From the NCBI GenBank assembly GCA_047605445.1, contig JASGFP010000002.1:1-64000 (forward strand): 64,000 nt of DNA, in the 5' to 3' direction. A program made the translations under genes and the position numbers. Source of the DNA: JAJXWB01 sp047605445 (GTDB taxonomy: Bacteria > Pseudomonadota > Alphaproteobacteria > Rhizobiales > Beijerinckiaceae). The notes below the pieces were generated by a model. It was not told the DNA's origin, did no database searches, and was given only the letters and a program-made list of their open reading frames with translations. Each line of letters begins with the position of its first letter. Position 1 is the first letter of the stretch. This document shows positions 8,340 to 16,992 of the stretch, in pieces.

Positions 8340-9518
8340 TCAACCCAGTTCTTGCTCGACGAGGCCTGCGAGATAGCTCGCGCCGATCGGCAGGAGGTCG
8401 TCGTTGAAATCATAGCCGGGATTGTGCACGGGCACGCCGCCCTTCGCGCCGTCGTTCTGGCCGAAGAAGAGATAGGCGCCGGGCGTGCGCTCCAGCATGA
8501 AGGCGAAATCCTCGCCCGCCAGCAGCGGCTTGCCGTCGCGAATGACATTCGTGACGCCCCGCGTATTGCCCGCACAGAGCGAGGCGCGGTCGGTCTCGTG
8601 GACCGCATTGACGGTCGCGGGATAGGCGCGGCGGTAGGAGATTTCCGCCGTGCCGCCCTGCGCCGCCGCGGAATGTTCGACCGCGCGCTTGAACAGGCCC
8701 TCGACGAGATCGCGCACATGCGGCTTCAGGGTGCGGACGGAGCCGCGCAGCTCGACAGTCTCCGGGATGACGATGTCGGACGTGCCGCCATGAATCTGGC
8801 CGATGCTGATGATCGCCGATTCCAGCGCATCGACATGGCGGGACGGCAGCGCGTTGAGCACGCTCACCACCTGCGCGGCGATGGAAACCGTGTCGATGCC
8901 CTGCTGCGGATGCGCGCCATGCGCGGATTTTCCGCGCAGCACGACGCTGAAATAGTCGATCGCGGCCATGGCCGTTCCGCTCAGCGCCTTCACCGTGCCT
9001 AGCGGCATATCCGGGCTGTTGTGGATGCCGTAGACGGCGTCGCAGGGAAAACGCTCGAACAGGCCGTCGTCCAGCATGGCCTTGGCGCCGGCGAGGCCCT
9101 CTTCGGCCGGCTGGAAGATCAGATGCACCGTGCCCGCAAACTTGCGCGTCTCCGCCAGATATTTTGCGGCGCCGAGCAGCATGGTCGTGTGGCCGTCGTG
9201 GCCGCAGGCGTGCATGCGCCCGGGGTTCTGCGAACGATGGGCGAAGCTGTTGCCCTCCTCCATCGGCAGCGCGTCCATGTCCGCGCGCAGGCCAATGGCG
9301 CGATTGCCGCCGCTCGACTGGCCCTGCCCCCGGATGACGCCGACGACGCCGGTGCCGCCGAGGCCGCGATGGACCTCGATCCCCCATTCGCCGAGCTTCT
9401 GCGCGACGATCTCGCTTGTGCGCATTTCCTCGAAGCCGATTTCGGGATGGGCGTGAAAGTCGCGCCGCCAATCGGTCATTTCGGAATGCATCTCGTCGAG
9501 ACGGTCGCGCGGGCTCAT
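8340..9518 (-). CDS. M20 family amidohydrolase (hippurate / N-acyl-amino acid hydrolase type)
   Basis: 392 residues. It shows the M20D metal-binding motifs: DFHAHPEIGFEE, HACGHDGHTTMLLG and FQPAEEGLAGA, with a lid domain in the middle and a C-terminal GEDFAFMLERTPGAY. The family removes acyl groups from N-acyl amino acids or hippurate. The start at 9518 follows GAGGGAGACAAGC, a good ribosome site. It lies upstream of, and is probably co-transcribed with, the thioesterase. The substrate cannot be told from sequence. Confidence 0.9.
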   Translation of the reverse strand: MSPRDRLDEMHSEMTDWRRDFHAHPEIGFEEMRTSEIVAQKLGEWGIEVHRGLGGTGVVGVIRGQGQSSGGNRAIGLRADMDALPMEEGNSFAHRSQNPGRMHACGHDGHTTMLLGAAKYLAETRKFAGTVHLIFQPAEEGLAGAKAMLDDGLFERFPCDAVYGIHNSPDMPLGTVKALSGTAMAAIDYFSVVLRGKSAHGAHPQQGIDTVSIAAQVVSVLNALPSRHVDALESAIISIGQIHGGTSDIVIPETVELRGSVRTLKPHVRDLVEGLFKRAVEHSAAAQGGTAEISYRRAYPATVNAVHETDRASLCAGNTRGVTNVIRDGKPLLAGEDFAFMLERTPGAYLFFGQNDGAKGGVPVHNPGYDFNDDLLPIGASYLAGLVEQELG

Positions 9519-9592
9519 GCTTGTCTCCCTCAGGCTTCGCGCCATTATTCCGGGCGGAGCCGGCGGAGACAAGCGGAAGGCGTGCAGACGAG

Positions 9593-10147
9593 ATGCGCAG
9601 CGAAAAGGAAAAGATGCTCGCGGGCGAATTGTATCGCGCCGACGATCCGGAACTCGTGCGCGATCATGCCGCGATCCGCGCATGGATGGACCGCTATAAC
9701 GCCGCCGGCGTCCTGACGGACAAGGAGCGCCACGCCCTTTTGCGCGAGGGTCTCGGCCATGTCGGCGCGCGCGTGGTCGTGCGGCCGCCGTTTCATTGCG
9801 ACTATGGCTACAACATCCGTCTCGGCGACGGCGTCTTCCTCAATTTCAACTGCGTCTTTCTCGACAGCATCCTGATCGACATCGGCGCTGGCGCGCAGAT
9901 CGGGCCGGGCGTGCAGATCTACGGCGCCGATCACCCACGCGATCCCGAACAGCGCCGCGCGGGACTGGAGTTCGGGCAGCCGGTCAGGGTCGGGGCCAAT
10001 GTCTGGATCGGCGGCGGGGCGATTCTCACGCCCGGCGTGACGATCGGCGACGACGCCATCATCGGCGCGGGCTCGGTCGTCACACGCGACGTGCCCGCCG
10101 GCGCGACTTTCGCGGGCAATCCGGCGCGGCGAATCGGCGGCGGCTAG
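9593..10147 (+). CDS. Maltose/galactoside O-acetyltransferase-like protein
   Basis: 184-residue left-handed beta-helix (hexapeptide repeat) acetyltransferase. It has the N-terminal Mac helix domain (EKMLAGELYRADDPEL), the catalytic His in YGADHPRDPEQR, and a C-terminal hexapeptide ladder ending GNPARRI, exactly as in Maa, LacA and NodL. It would transfer acetyl from acetyl-CoA to a sugar hydroxyl in the cytosol. It diverges from the M20 gene, with 74 bp between the starts. The exact acceptor is unknown. Confidence 0.88.
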   Translation: MRSEKEKMLAGELYRADDPELVRDHAAIRAWMDRYNAAGVLTDKERHALLREGLGHVGARVVVRPPFHCDYGYNIRLGDGVFLNFNCVFLDSILIDIGAGAQIGPGVQIYGADHPRDPEQRRAGLEFGQPVRVGANVWIGGGAILTPGVTIGDDAIIGAGSVVTRDVPAGATFAGNPARRIGGG

Positions 10148-10199
10148 CCTTCGCGCGCGGCCTGCCTATCATGGGCGCGAAATCGCACAGCGAGGCGCC

Positions 10200-10622
10200 A
10201 TGTCCGTCCAGGCAGTTCTTCTTCCCGTCTTCGCGCTCGTCGCGCTGCTGTTCGTCCTGCTCGCGCGCATGGCGCTGATGCGGGTCGGCTGCATCAGGCG
10301 TGGCGAGACAAAGCTCCGTGATATCGCGCTCGGCCAGAATGCATGGCCGACCAAGGTCGCGCAGGTCAGCAACGCCTATGCGAACAATCTGCAACTGCCG
10401 CTGATGTTCTACGCCCTCGTCGCCTTCGCCATGCTCACAAAGAAGGACGACTTTCTGTTCGTCGTCATGTCCTGGCTCTTCGTCGCTTCGCGCTATGCGC
10501 ACGCGTTCGTGCACATCACCTCGAACAATGTGCTGACGCGCTTCAACATGTTCGCGCTCGGCGTTCTCGTGCTGGGCGTGATGTGGGCGATCTTCGCGGT
10601 GCGCGTGCTAGCGGCGATCTAG
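10200..10622 (+). CDS. MAPEG family membrane protein
   Basis: 140 residues with four predicted transmembrane helices. The first ends in RVGCIRRGETKLRDIAL, and the second carries SNAYANNLQLPLMFYAL, the conserved E/N-x-x-N-x-x-E/Q-x-P region of membrane-associated eicosanoid and glutathione metabolism proteins. Bacterial MAPEG proteins are trimeric membrane glutathione transferases or of unknown role. The 3' end overlaps the convergent lipoprotein gene by 15 bp. Confidence 0.85.
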   Translation: MSVQAVLLPVFALVALLFVLLARMALMRVGCIRRGETKLRDIALGQNAWPTKVAQVSNAYANNLQLPLMFYALVAFAMLTKKDDFLFVVMSWLFVASRYAHAFVHITSNNVLTRFNMFALGVLVLGVMWAIFAVRVLAAI

Positions 10623-10853
10623 CCGGTCGTACATCTGGCCGCTCTCCAGAGTGGTTTTCGCGTCCGCGCGGCGACGCGGCGGCGGCGGATAATAGTCTTC
10701 GGCGGCCGGCGCGTAGCCCCGCTCGGCGAAACGGTCGCTGGTGCAGCCCGCCGCAGCCAGAACGGCGAGTGGAACGAGCCCGAGAAGGATGCGGCGCGTG
10801 TGATTTCCCCGATCGCCGCACGACGCGGCAGGGTCAGGCTCGCTGCGGGCCAT
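10608..10853 (-). CDS. Small Pro/Tyr-rich lipoprotein
   Basis: 81-residue protein. After a short charged N-region comes a hydrophobic stretch (ILLGLVPLAVLAAAGC), with Cys at the end of a lipobox-like AAGC, then TSDRFAERGYAPAAEDYYP and a basic Pro-rich segment. It is predicted to be lipidated and periplasm-facing. The start at 10853 is the only in-frame ATG close to the signal, and it gives a rather long n-region of 18 residues. No family was recognised. It overlaps the MAPEG gene tail to tail. Confidence 0.6.
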   Translation of the reverse strand: MARSEPDPAASCGDRGNHTRRILLGLVPLAVLAAAGCTSDRFAERGYAPAAEDYYPPPPRRRADAKTTLESGQMYDRLDRR

Positions 10854-10903
10854 GGCGCCGCAATGTCGGCATTGCGGCCAAGGCGAGGCTTGCGGCTTCT
10901 GGG

Positions 10904-11764
10904 TTAATGCGCGTGCGAGGTCAGGTTGCGCGTGACCTCGGCGATAATCTCCTCGCGTTCGGCCATGCTGCGGTTGCTCTGCGTGAGATAGATCGCGAGC
11001 AGAATCGGCTTGCGGCCCGGCGGCCAGAGGATCGCGACATCGTTGGTCGTGCCGCGTTCGCCCGTGCCCGTCTTGTCGCCCACGCGCCAGCCTTTCGGCG
11101 CGCCGGCGCGAATGCGCCTGTCGCCGGTCTTGTTGGCGATCAGCCATTTGGTCAGTTGTTCGCGCGAGGACGGCTTGAGCGCCTCGCCAACCAGCAGCTT
11201 CGCCATATCTGCTGCCATGGCGGCGGGCGAGGTCGTGTCGCGCGGATCGCCAGGCTTGGCCTCGTTGAGGCCCGGCTCTATCCGGTCGAGACGCGTCGTC
11301 TCGTCGCCGATCGAACGCATGTAGCGTGTGAGCCCTTCCGGCCCGCCGATCCGCGACAGCAGCAGATTGCCGGCGGCGTTGTCGCTGAGCGTGATCGCGG
11401 CTTCGCAGAGTTCGGCGATGCTGATATCGCCGCCGACCCGTTTCTCGACGGTGGGCGAATAGGCGACGAGATCGGACGCCGAAACCGGCACACGCCGGTC
11501 GAGCGCTTCGTCGCCCGAATCGACCTTGGCGAGGACGGCCGCTGCAGCGAGCAGCTTGAACGTGCTCGCCAGCGGAAAAAGCTCGTTTGCGCGATGGTCG
11601 AAGCGGGAGCCGCCGCCGGTGTCGCGCATGGCGACGCCGAGCCGCACGCCCGCGCTCTTTTCGAGATCTCGGATCGACAGCACGGGATCGTGCGCCATCG
11701 CCTGGCTCGCCGGCAGCAGGCCGGCCGCCGCTGCGCCGCTTACAAAGAGGCGGCGGTCGATCAC
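10904..11764 (-). CDS. Class A beta-lactamase with Tat-type signal
   Basis: 286 residues with every class A active-site element: S67-T-F-K70, S127-D-N129, E163-P-x-L-N and K231-T-G233. The N-terminus (MIDRRLFVSGAAAAGLLPA) carries a twin arginine at 4-5 and an AMA cleavage site near residue 24, so Tat export is likely. It would hydrolyse beta-lactams in the periplasm. The start is GTG at 11764: it overlaps the stop of the upstream ErpA gene by 4 bp (GTGA), which fixes it and implies coupled translation. No AmpR- or BlaI-type regulator lies beside it. Confidence 0.92.
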   Translation of the reverse strand: MIDRRLFVSGAAAAGLLPASQAMAHDPVLSIRDLEKSAGVRLGVAMRDTGGGSRFDHRANELFPLASTFKLLAAAAVLAKVDSGDEALDRRVPVSASDLVAYSPTVEKRVGGDISIAELCEAAITLSDNAAGNLLLSRIGGPEGLTRYMRSIGDETTRLDRIEPGLNEAKPGDPRDTTSPAAMAADMAKLLVGEALKPSSREQLTKWLIANKTGDRRIRAGAPKGWRVGDKTGTGERGTTNDVAILWPPGRKPILLAIYLTQSNRSMAEREEIIAEVTRNLTSHAH

Positions 11765-12108
11765 ATCGAGAAACTGGTGCCGCAGCCGCAGGAGGCGGTC
11801 GCGTTGGGATTGTCGATCTGGAAGGACTGGCCGATCAGATTGTCGACGAAGTCGATGCGGCAGCCCTTCATGTATTCGAGGCTGACGGGGTCGATCAGCA
11901 CGGTCGCGCCGTCGCGTTCCAGCGTCAGGTCGTCCTCGGCGCGGTCCTGCACGATGTCGAAGGCGTACTGGAAGCCGGAGCAGCCGCCGCCGTTGACGGA
12001 GATACGCAGGGCCGAGCCCGGCTTTTCGTTCTGCATGATTTTCGCCACGCGACGCGCAGCGTTTTCGGTGAGGATGACGTCCTCTGCCACAGTTTCCATC
12101 GGGTCCAT
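11761..12108 (-). CDS. erpA: Iron-sulfur cluster insertion protein, ErpA/IscA (HesB) family
   Basis: About 115-residue A-type Fe-S carrier. The three ligand cysteines are present in GGGCSGF and the C-terminal CGCGTSF. It delivers [4Fe-4S] or [2Fe-2S] clusters to apoproteins. Two close in-frame starts exist (ATG 12108 and ATG 12099) with no decisive ribosome site; the first is reported. It diverges from dgt, as is common in alphaproteobacteria, and its last codons overlap the beta-lactamase start. Confidence 0.9.
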   Translation of the reverse strand: MDPMETVAEDVILTENAARRVAKIMQNEKPGSALRISVNGGGCSGFQYAFDIVQDRAEDDLTLERDGATVLIDPVSLEYMKGCRIDFVDNLIGQSFQIDNPNATASCGCGTSFSM

Positions 12109-12208
12109 CCAGCTCGGGTTCAAGGTCCGGCTTGCCTCGAAAGGCTTCAACAAGATAAGCCGCGAGAGCCGGGCTTTCAACGTGGCCGGCCGGAGCGCCC
12201 TGCCCCTC

Positions 12209-13435
12209 ATGCCCCAGCCCACGCCCGTGCTCGCCCCTTACGCCTGCGACTCCGCGCGCAGCCGCGGCCGGCTCGTGGCCGAGCCCGCCTCCCCCACCCG
12301 CAGCGAATTCCAGCGCGACCGCGACAGAATCGTCCATTCGACAGCCTTCCGGCGGCTGGCGCACAAGACCCAGGTCTTCGTGCCGCTCGGCGGCGACCAT
12401 TTTCGCACGCGGCTCACCCACACGATCGAGGTGGCGCAGATCGCCCGCGCGCTTTCACGCGGGCTCGGTCTCGACGACGATCTGGCCGAGGCGCTCGCGC
12501 TGGCGCACGACCTCGGCCACACGCCCTTCGGCCATGTCGGCGAAGATGCGCTGGATGCGCTGATGCGCGACCACGGCGGGTTCGACCACAACGCCCAGGC
12601 GCTGCGGCTGGTGACGCGGCTGGAGCGCCGCTATGCGCGGTTCGACGGGTTGAACCTGACGTGGGAGACGCTCGAGGGCCTTGTAAAGCACAACGGCCCG
12701 CTGCTGACGCCAGACGGCCAGCCGACGGCGAAATTCGCCAAGCGCGGCGTGCCGCGGCCGATTCTCGATTTCGACGCGGAATGCGCGCAGACCATCGGCT
12801 CGCTCGAGCTCGCCTCCTACGCCAGCGCCGAGGCGCAGGCCGCCGCGCTCGCCGACGACATCGCCTATGACGCGCACGACATCGACGACGGGTTGCGCGC
12901 CGGCCTGTTCGAGCTCGGCGATCTTCGCGCCGCCTCCCCCTTTGTAGACGGCCTTCTGCGCGAAATCGAAGCGACATACGGCGCGCTCGAGCGCGCGCGC
13001 GTCATCCACGAACTGGGGCGGCGCATCATCACGCTTTTCATCGAGGATGCGCTGGCGGAGAGCGCGCGGCGCATCGCGCAGATCGGCGCGCAAAGCGCGG
13101 CGGAAATCCGCGCGGCGGGGCGGCAGGTCGTCGCATTTTCGGAAGCGATGGTCGAGGCCGACCGTTCGATCAAGACCTTCCTGTTCACCGCCATGTATCG
13201 GCACCCGGAAGTCATGCGCGTGCGCGAGAAGGCGTCCGCCATCGTCGACGGCCTGTTCCCGCTGTTTCTGTCGGACCCCAAGGCCATGCCGCTCGAATGG
13301 GACGGCGCCTTTCGCGGCGCGCGCGACGATACGGCGCGCGCGCGCATCGTGGCGGACTATATTGCGGGCATGACCGACCGCTACGCCCTGAACGAATACA
13401 GGCTGAGGATCGACGCCGCGATGGACCTCTCATGA
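12209..13435 (+). CDS. dgt: Deoxyguanosinetriphosphate triphosphohydrolase-like protein
   Basis: 408-residue HD-domain dNTPase. The metal site is spread over FRTRLTHTIEVAQ and LAHDLGHTPFGH, with a second Asp in ALADDIAYDAHDIDDG. Family members cleave dNTP to deoxynucleoside and triphosphate, often under allosteric control, and limit dNTP pools. The ATG at 12209 (start MPQPTPVLAPYACD) was preferred; the same frame is open for about 1.8 kb upstream but runs antisense to erpA and bla, so that extension is spurious. It overlaps the next gene by ATGA. Confidence 0.92.
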   Translation: MPQPTPVLAPYACDSARSRGRLVAEPASPTRSEFQRDRDRIVHSTAFRRLAHKTQVFVPLGGDHFRTRLTHTIEVAQIARALSRGLGLDDDLAEALALAHDLGHTPFGHVGEDALDALMRDHGGFDHNAQALRLVTRLERRYARFDGLNLTWETLEGLVKHNGPLLTPDGQPTAKFAKRGVPRPILDFDAECAQTIGSLELASYASAEAQAAALADDIAYDAHDIDDGLRAGLFELGDLRAASPFVDGLLREIEATYGALERARVIHELGRRIITLFIEDALAESARRIAQIGAQSAAEIRAAGRQVVAFSEAMVEADRSIKTFLFTAMYRHPEVMRVREKASAIVDGLFPLFLSDPKAMPLEWDGAFRGARDDTARARIVADYIAGMTDRYALNEYRLRIDAAMDLS

Positions 13436-13785
13436 GCCGGCCCGCGCTCGACGACCTCATAGCCGGCGTGGAACTGCGCGACAGCGCGATCGCGCTGATC
13501 GACTACAATGCGATGGCGCGGCGGCTGACGCTGCGGTTCCGGCCCACGGACGCGGAGCCGAAACAGATCGTCACGCTGATCTTCGATAGCGTCGTCGGCG
13601 TGCATTGCGAGCCGCAGGATGCGCTGCGCCCGCTCGCGGCGGAAGAAGGCGCGACCATCGACCGGCTCGACGCCAAGCGCCGCAAGACGGGCGAGGCCGA
13701 AGTCACGCTCGTCTATCTGCGCGGCGGCGCGCGCGCGGCCTGCGTCGTCAGCTTCATTGCGGCGGAAGCGCGCTGGCTCGGCTGA
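13432..13785 (+). CDS. Conserved-type hypothetical protein coupled to dgt
   Basis: 117 residues, no recognised domain. It is a small alpha/beta protein (start MSRPALDDLIAGVELRDSAI) with no signal peptide or membrane segment. Its ATG overlaps the dgt stop (ATGA at 13432-13435), so translation is coupled and a role tied to dgt is plausible. It ends 6 bp before the stop of the convergent solute-binding protein gene. Confidence 0.6.
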   Translation: MSRPALDDLIAGVELRDSAIALIDYNAMARRLTLRFRPTDAEPKQIVTLIFDSVVGVHCEPQDALRPLAAEEGATIDRLDAKRRKTGEAEVTLVYLRGGARAACVVSFIAAEARWLG

Positions 13786-13791
13786 GGGCGC

Positions 13792-14724
13792 CTAGTTCTG
13801 ATCCGGCTCGATCTCCGTCCTGAACGTCTCCAGTGACTGCTCGAGTTGGGGGCTCATTGGCACGTTGAATTGCGCGCCGTTCGGCAGACGTTTGCCGAAC
13901 CATTTGTCGTAGGTCGGGTCGAAGTCGTTCGTCACGACCATGGTCCGGAAGGCGCGTTCGATCACCCGTTTCATCGGCCGGTCGTCGTGCGCATAGACAA
14001 TACCATAGGGATCGTAGGACAGAAGCTCGCCCTCCACGGTGAACCTGTCCTGCGATTTGTGCTGGGCGATCAGCCCGGCGAGCAGGATGTCGTCGGTTGC
14101 GAAGGCGTCGACCTTGCCGCCGGCGAGCAGTTGGTAGCTCTGTTCGTGGTCGGGCGTCTCCACCAGCTTGATGCCGAGCCCGAATTTCTCGTCGAGTTTC
14201 TTCAGCGCCGCGATGTTGGTCGTGCCGGCGGTCACGGCGACCGTCTTGCCCTTCAGGCTGCGGAAATCCTTCCACGGCGTTCCCTTCGGAACCATGACTT
14301 TCGTGCCCGCGACGAAGATAAGCGGCGAGAAGGACACGATCTTGGCGCGCTCGAGATTGGCGGTGGTCGAGCCGCATTCGAGGTCGGCCTTGCCATCGAC
14401 AATCGTCTGCAGGCGCGTGTCGGATGTCACCTTCACATAGCCGACCTTGAGATCGTCCCGGCCGAGCGTGCGGCCGATCTCCTCGACGATGGCGTTGCAA
14501 ATGTCGATGGAATAGCCGATCGGGCGCCCGGCGCGATCGAGGAAGGAAAAGGGCACGGAGGCCTCGCGATAGGCGAGCGTGACGGTTCCCGTGCTGGAAA
14601 TGCGCGCAAGCGAGCCCGTGAGGCCCGCCTGTGGAAGAGCGACGCCGGTCTTCTGCGCAGCCGCCGGAGCGACTGAAAGAAGGCAGAGGGCCGCTGCGAG
14701 TGTCGGCAGCCGACGCGCCATCAT
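13792..14724 (-). CDS. Amino-acid-type periplasmic solute-binding protein (PBP family 3)
   Basis: 310 residues. An N-terminal signal (LPTLAAALCLLSVAPAAAQ) precedes a glutamate/aspartate-type binding fold: GTVTLAYREASVPFSFLD at the start, the GYSIDICNAI hallmark, DLECGSTT ligand-binding residues, and AVTAGTTNIAALK in lobe 2. It normally serves a GltJKL-type ABC importer, but no permease or ATPase gene lies beside it. Instead the gene sits 11 bp downstream of a DctA-type secondary carrier. The start ATG-ATG at 14721-14724 follows GAGGGAGG. Confidence 0.88.
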   Translation of the reverse strand: MMARRLPTLAAALCLLSVAPAAAQKTGVALPQAGLTGSLARISSTGTVTLAYREASVPFSFLDRAGRPIGYSIDICNAIVEEIGRTLGRDDLKVGYVKVTSDTRLQTIVDGKADLECGSTTANLERAKIVSFSPLIFVAGTKVMVPKGTPWKDFRSLKGKTVAVTAGTTNIAALKKLDEKFGLGIKLVETPDHEQSYQLLAGGKVDAFATDDILLAGLIAQHKSQDRFTVEGELLSYDPYGIVYAHDDRPMKRVIERAFRTMVVTNDFDPTYDKWFGKRLPNGAQFNVPMSPQLEQSLETFRTEIEPDQN

Positions 14725-14735
14725 GGCGGCCTCCC

Positions 14736-16019
14736 TCAGGTCGTCGCCGGAACGGGCTCGTCGATGAAGGCGTCGTCCGCCTCGCCGGGCTTCTCCGGTC
14801 CGAGCGCGCCCTCCCACTTCGAGACGACCGCGGTCGCGATCGAATTGCCGATCACGTTGGTCGCCGACCTCCCCATGTCGAGGAACTGGTCGATGCCCAT
14901 GATGAGCAACAGCCCGGCTTCTGGAATGCCGAACTGATTGAGCGTGGCGGCGATGACGACGAGCGAGGCGCGCGGAACGCCGGCCATGCCCTTGGACGTC
15001 AGCATCAGGATCAGCAGCATGGTGATCTGCGTGCCGATCGGCAGGTTGATGTTGTAGGCCTGCGCGATGAAAAGCGTCGCGAAGGTGCAATACATCATCG
15101 AGCCGTCGAGATTGAACGAATAGCCCATGGGCAGCACGAAGCTCGCGATGCGGTTGGGCGCGCCGAATTTCTCGAGGCCCTCGAGCGTCTTCGGATAGGC
15201 GGCTTCCGACGAGGCGGTCGAGAAGGCGAGCAGGATCGGCTCGCGCACCAGGCCGAGCAGGCGGAAGATGCGCGGCCCGAGAACGAGGAAGCCCGCCAGC
15301 ACCAGCAGCGCCCAGAGCACGAAGAGCGAGACGTAGAAGCCGCCCATGAACTTGGCGAACACGAGCAGGATCGCGAGGCCCTGCTTGGCGACGGTGGCGG
15401 CCACCGCGGCGAAGACCGCGAGCGGCGCGAAATTCATGACATAACCCGTCACCGTCAGCATGGCGTGGGCGGCCTCGTCGATGCCCTGCGCGATGATCTT
15501 GCCCTTCTCGCCCATCGAGGAAACTGCGATGCCGAAGAAGACCGAGAAGACGACGATCTGCAGGATCTCGTTCGCGGCCATCGCCTCGACGATCGATTTC
15601 GGCACGAGATGCTCGACGAAATTCTGCAGCGACATGGCCGATGTCTTCAGGCCCGTCGCAGCGCTCGTGTCCGGCAACGGCATGTTGAGGTTCACGCCGG
15701 GCTGCAGGATGTGCACCATCACGAGGCCGAGCAGCAGCGAGACGAGCGAGGCGGAGAGAAACCAGCCCATGGTCTTGATGAAGATGCGGCCGATCGAGGA
15801 ATTGTCGCCCATATGCGCGATGCCGACGACGAGCGTCGAGAACACCAGCGGCGCGATGATCATTTTGATGAGACGCAGGAACAAGGTGGAGATGAGTTCG
15901 AAATAGGAGGCGATGTCTTTCGCCGTCTTGGCGTCCGCCGTGTTGTAGATCGCGTAACCAACGATAATGCCCAGCGCCATGGCGCCAAGGATGATGTGGA
16001 TCATATATTTCTTCATCAA
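14736..16019 (-). CDS. Dicarboxylate/amino acid:cation symporter (DAACS; DctA/GltP type)
   Basis: 427 residues, the usual length. It shows the two re-entrant hairpin signatures of the family: the serine-rich FSTASSEAAYPKTLEGLE in HP1, GYSFNLDGSMMY in TM7 and DQFLDMGRSATNVIGN in TM8. It would import C4-dicarboxylates or Glu/Asp with H+ or Na+. The C-terminal tail is short and acidic. It is first in a two-gene operon with a solute-binding protein, which is unusual because DAACS carriers work without one. Confidence 0.92.
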   Translation of the reverse strand: MMKKYMIHIILGAMALGIIVGYAIYNTADAKTAKDIASYFELISTLFLRLIKMIIAPLVFSTLVVGIAHMGDNSSIGRIFIKTMGWFLSASLVSLLLGLVMVHILQPGVNLNMPLPDTSAATGLKTSAMSLQNFVEHLVPKSIVEAMAANEILQIVVFSVFFGIAVSSMGEKGKIIAQGIDEAAHAMLTVTGYVMNFAPLAVFAAVAATVAKQGLAILLVFAKFMGGFYVSLFVLWALLVLAGFLVLGPRIFRLLGLVREPILLAFSTASSEAAYPKTLEGLEKFGAPNRIASFVLPMGYSFNLDGSMMYCTFATLFIAQAYNINLPIGTQITMLLILMLTSKGMAGVPRASLVVIAATLNQFGIPEAGLLLIMGIDQFLDMGRSATNVIGNSIATAVVSKWEGALGPEKPGEADDAFIDEPVPATT

Positions 16020-16263
16020 ACGCCCCTTGCGCCCTATAACGATCCGTCGGCCACTTCGCAGCCTAGTGCAGCCATCCGGCGGCGCACAAGATGGGCGGCG
16101 CCCAGGAAACGGGCGCCATCCCCTCCGTCACTGGGAAAATTTGACGGCGCTCTGCGCCCGCTCCTGCCCGAGCGCGGTCAGGGCCTCGTTTTCGGCGTCG
16201 CATGCAGCGGAATTTCGGTCACGATCGCGGGCGACGTCGCCGCGTCGCTTCATGCGGGAGAGA

Positions 16264-16992
16264 CTAGCGCGCCTCGCCGCGAAAGCCCGTCGCCAGCACG
16301 TAGAGCTCGGCCGAATCCTTGCGGCTCGCCTCGGGTTTCACGTGGCGCACGACGGCGAAATCGCGCTTGAGCCGCGCCAGCAACTCGTTCTCCGTGCCGC
16401 CCTGCAGCACCTTGGCGAGAAAGAAGCCGCCGGGCGCGAGAATTTCGCAGGCGAAGTCGGCGGCCATTTCCGCCAGCGCGACGATGCGCAGGTGATCGGT
16501 CTGACGATGGCCCGTGGCGTTGGCCGCCATATCGGAAATGACCGCGTCCGCCTGGCCGCCGAGCATGGCGCGCAACCGCTCTGGAGCGTCCTCGTCGAGA
16601 AAATCCATGACGGCGAATTCGACGCCGGGAATATGCTCGACCTCGAGCAGGTCGATGCCGATCACGCGGCCCCGGTTCCTGCCCTCTCCTTCCTCGGACT
16701 TCACCTTCTTTGCCGCCAATTGCGACCAGCCGCCGGGCGCCGCGCCAAGGTCGAGCACGCGCATCCCGGGCTTGAAGAGGTGAAAACGCTCGTCGATCTC
16801 GATCAGCTTGTAGGCGGCGCGCGAGCGCCAGCCCTCGCGTTTCGCGCGGGCGACATAGGGATCGTTCAACTGGCGTTCGAGCCAGAGCGTCGAGGAAAGC
16901 GTGCGCTTGCGCGCCGTCTTCACGCGCGTCTTCAGCGATCCGCCGCGCGTCTTGTCGTCCTTGCCGCCCGGCCCCTGCCTGCCCGCCGTCAA
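16264..16992 (-). CDS. rlmE: 23S rRNA (uridine-2'-O-)-methyltransferase
   Basis: 242-residue FtsJ/RrmJ enzyme that methylates U2552 of 23S rRNA with SAM. It has LERQLNDPYVARAKREGWRS upstream of the Rossmann motif VLDLGAAPGGWSQ. The K-D-K-E tetrad fits RSRAAYKL, ISDMAANATG, FLAKVLQGG and a C-terminal Glu in SAELYVLATGF. No ATG lies near the N-terminus. TTG at 16992 overlaps the ppx stop (TTGA) and is the likely coupled start; a downstream GTG (VKTARKR) is the alternative. Confidence 0.9.
   Translation of the reverse strand: MTAGRQGPGGKDDKTRGGSLKTRVKTARKRTLSSTLWLERQLNDPYVARAKREGWRSRAAYKLIEIDERFHLFKPGMRVLDLGAAPGGWSQLAAKKVKSEEGEGRNRGRVIGIDLLEVEHIPGVEFAVMDFLDEDAPERLRAMLGGQADAVISDMAANATGHRQTDHLRIVALAEMAADFACEILAPGGFFLAKVLQGGTENELLARLKRDFAVVRHVKPEASRKDSAELYVLATGFRGEAR

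Noticed and set aside
10343..12208. Upstream extension of the dgt frame (about 620 extra codons)
   Set aside because: It runs through MAPEG, antisense to bla and erpA, and lacks homology; dgt homology begins at 12209.
16097..16117. GGCGCCC/GGGCGCC hairpin between dctA and rlmE as a terminator
   Set aside because: There is a stem but no T run on the relevant strand, and it lies about 150 bp beyond the rlmE stop, so the assignment is too weak.
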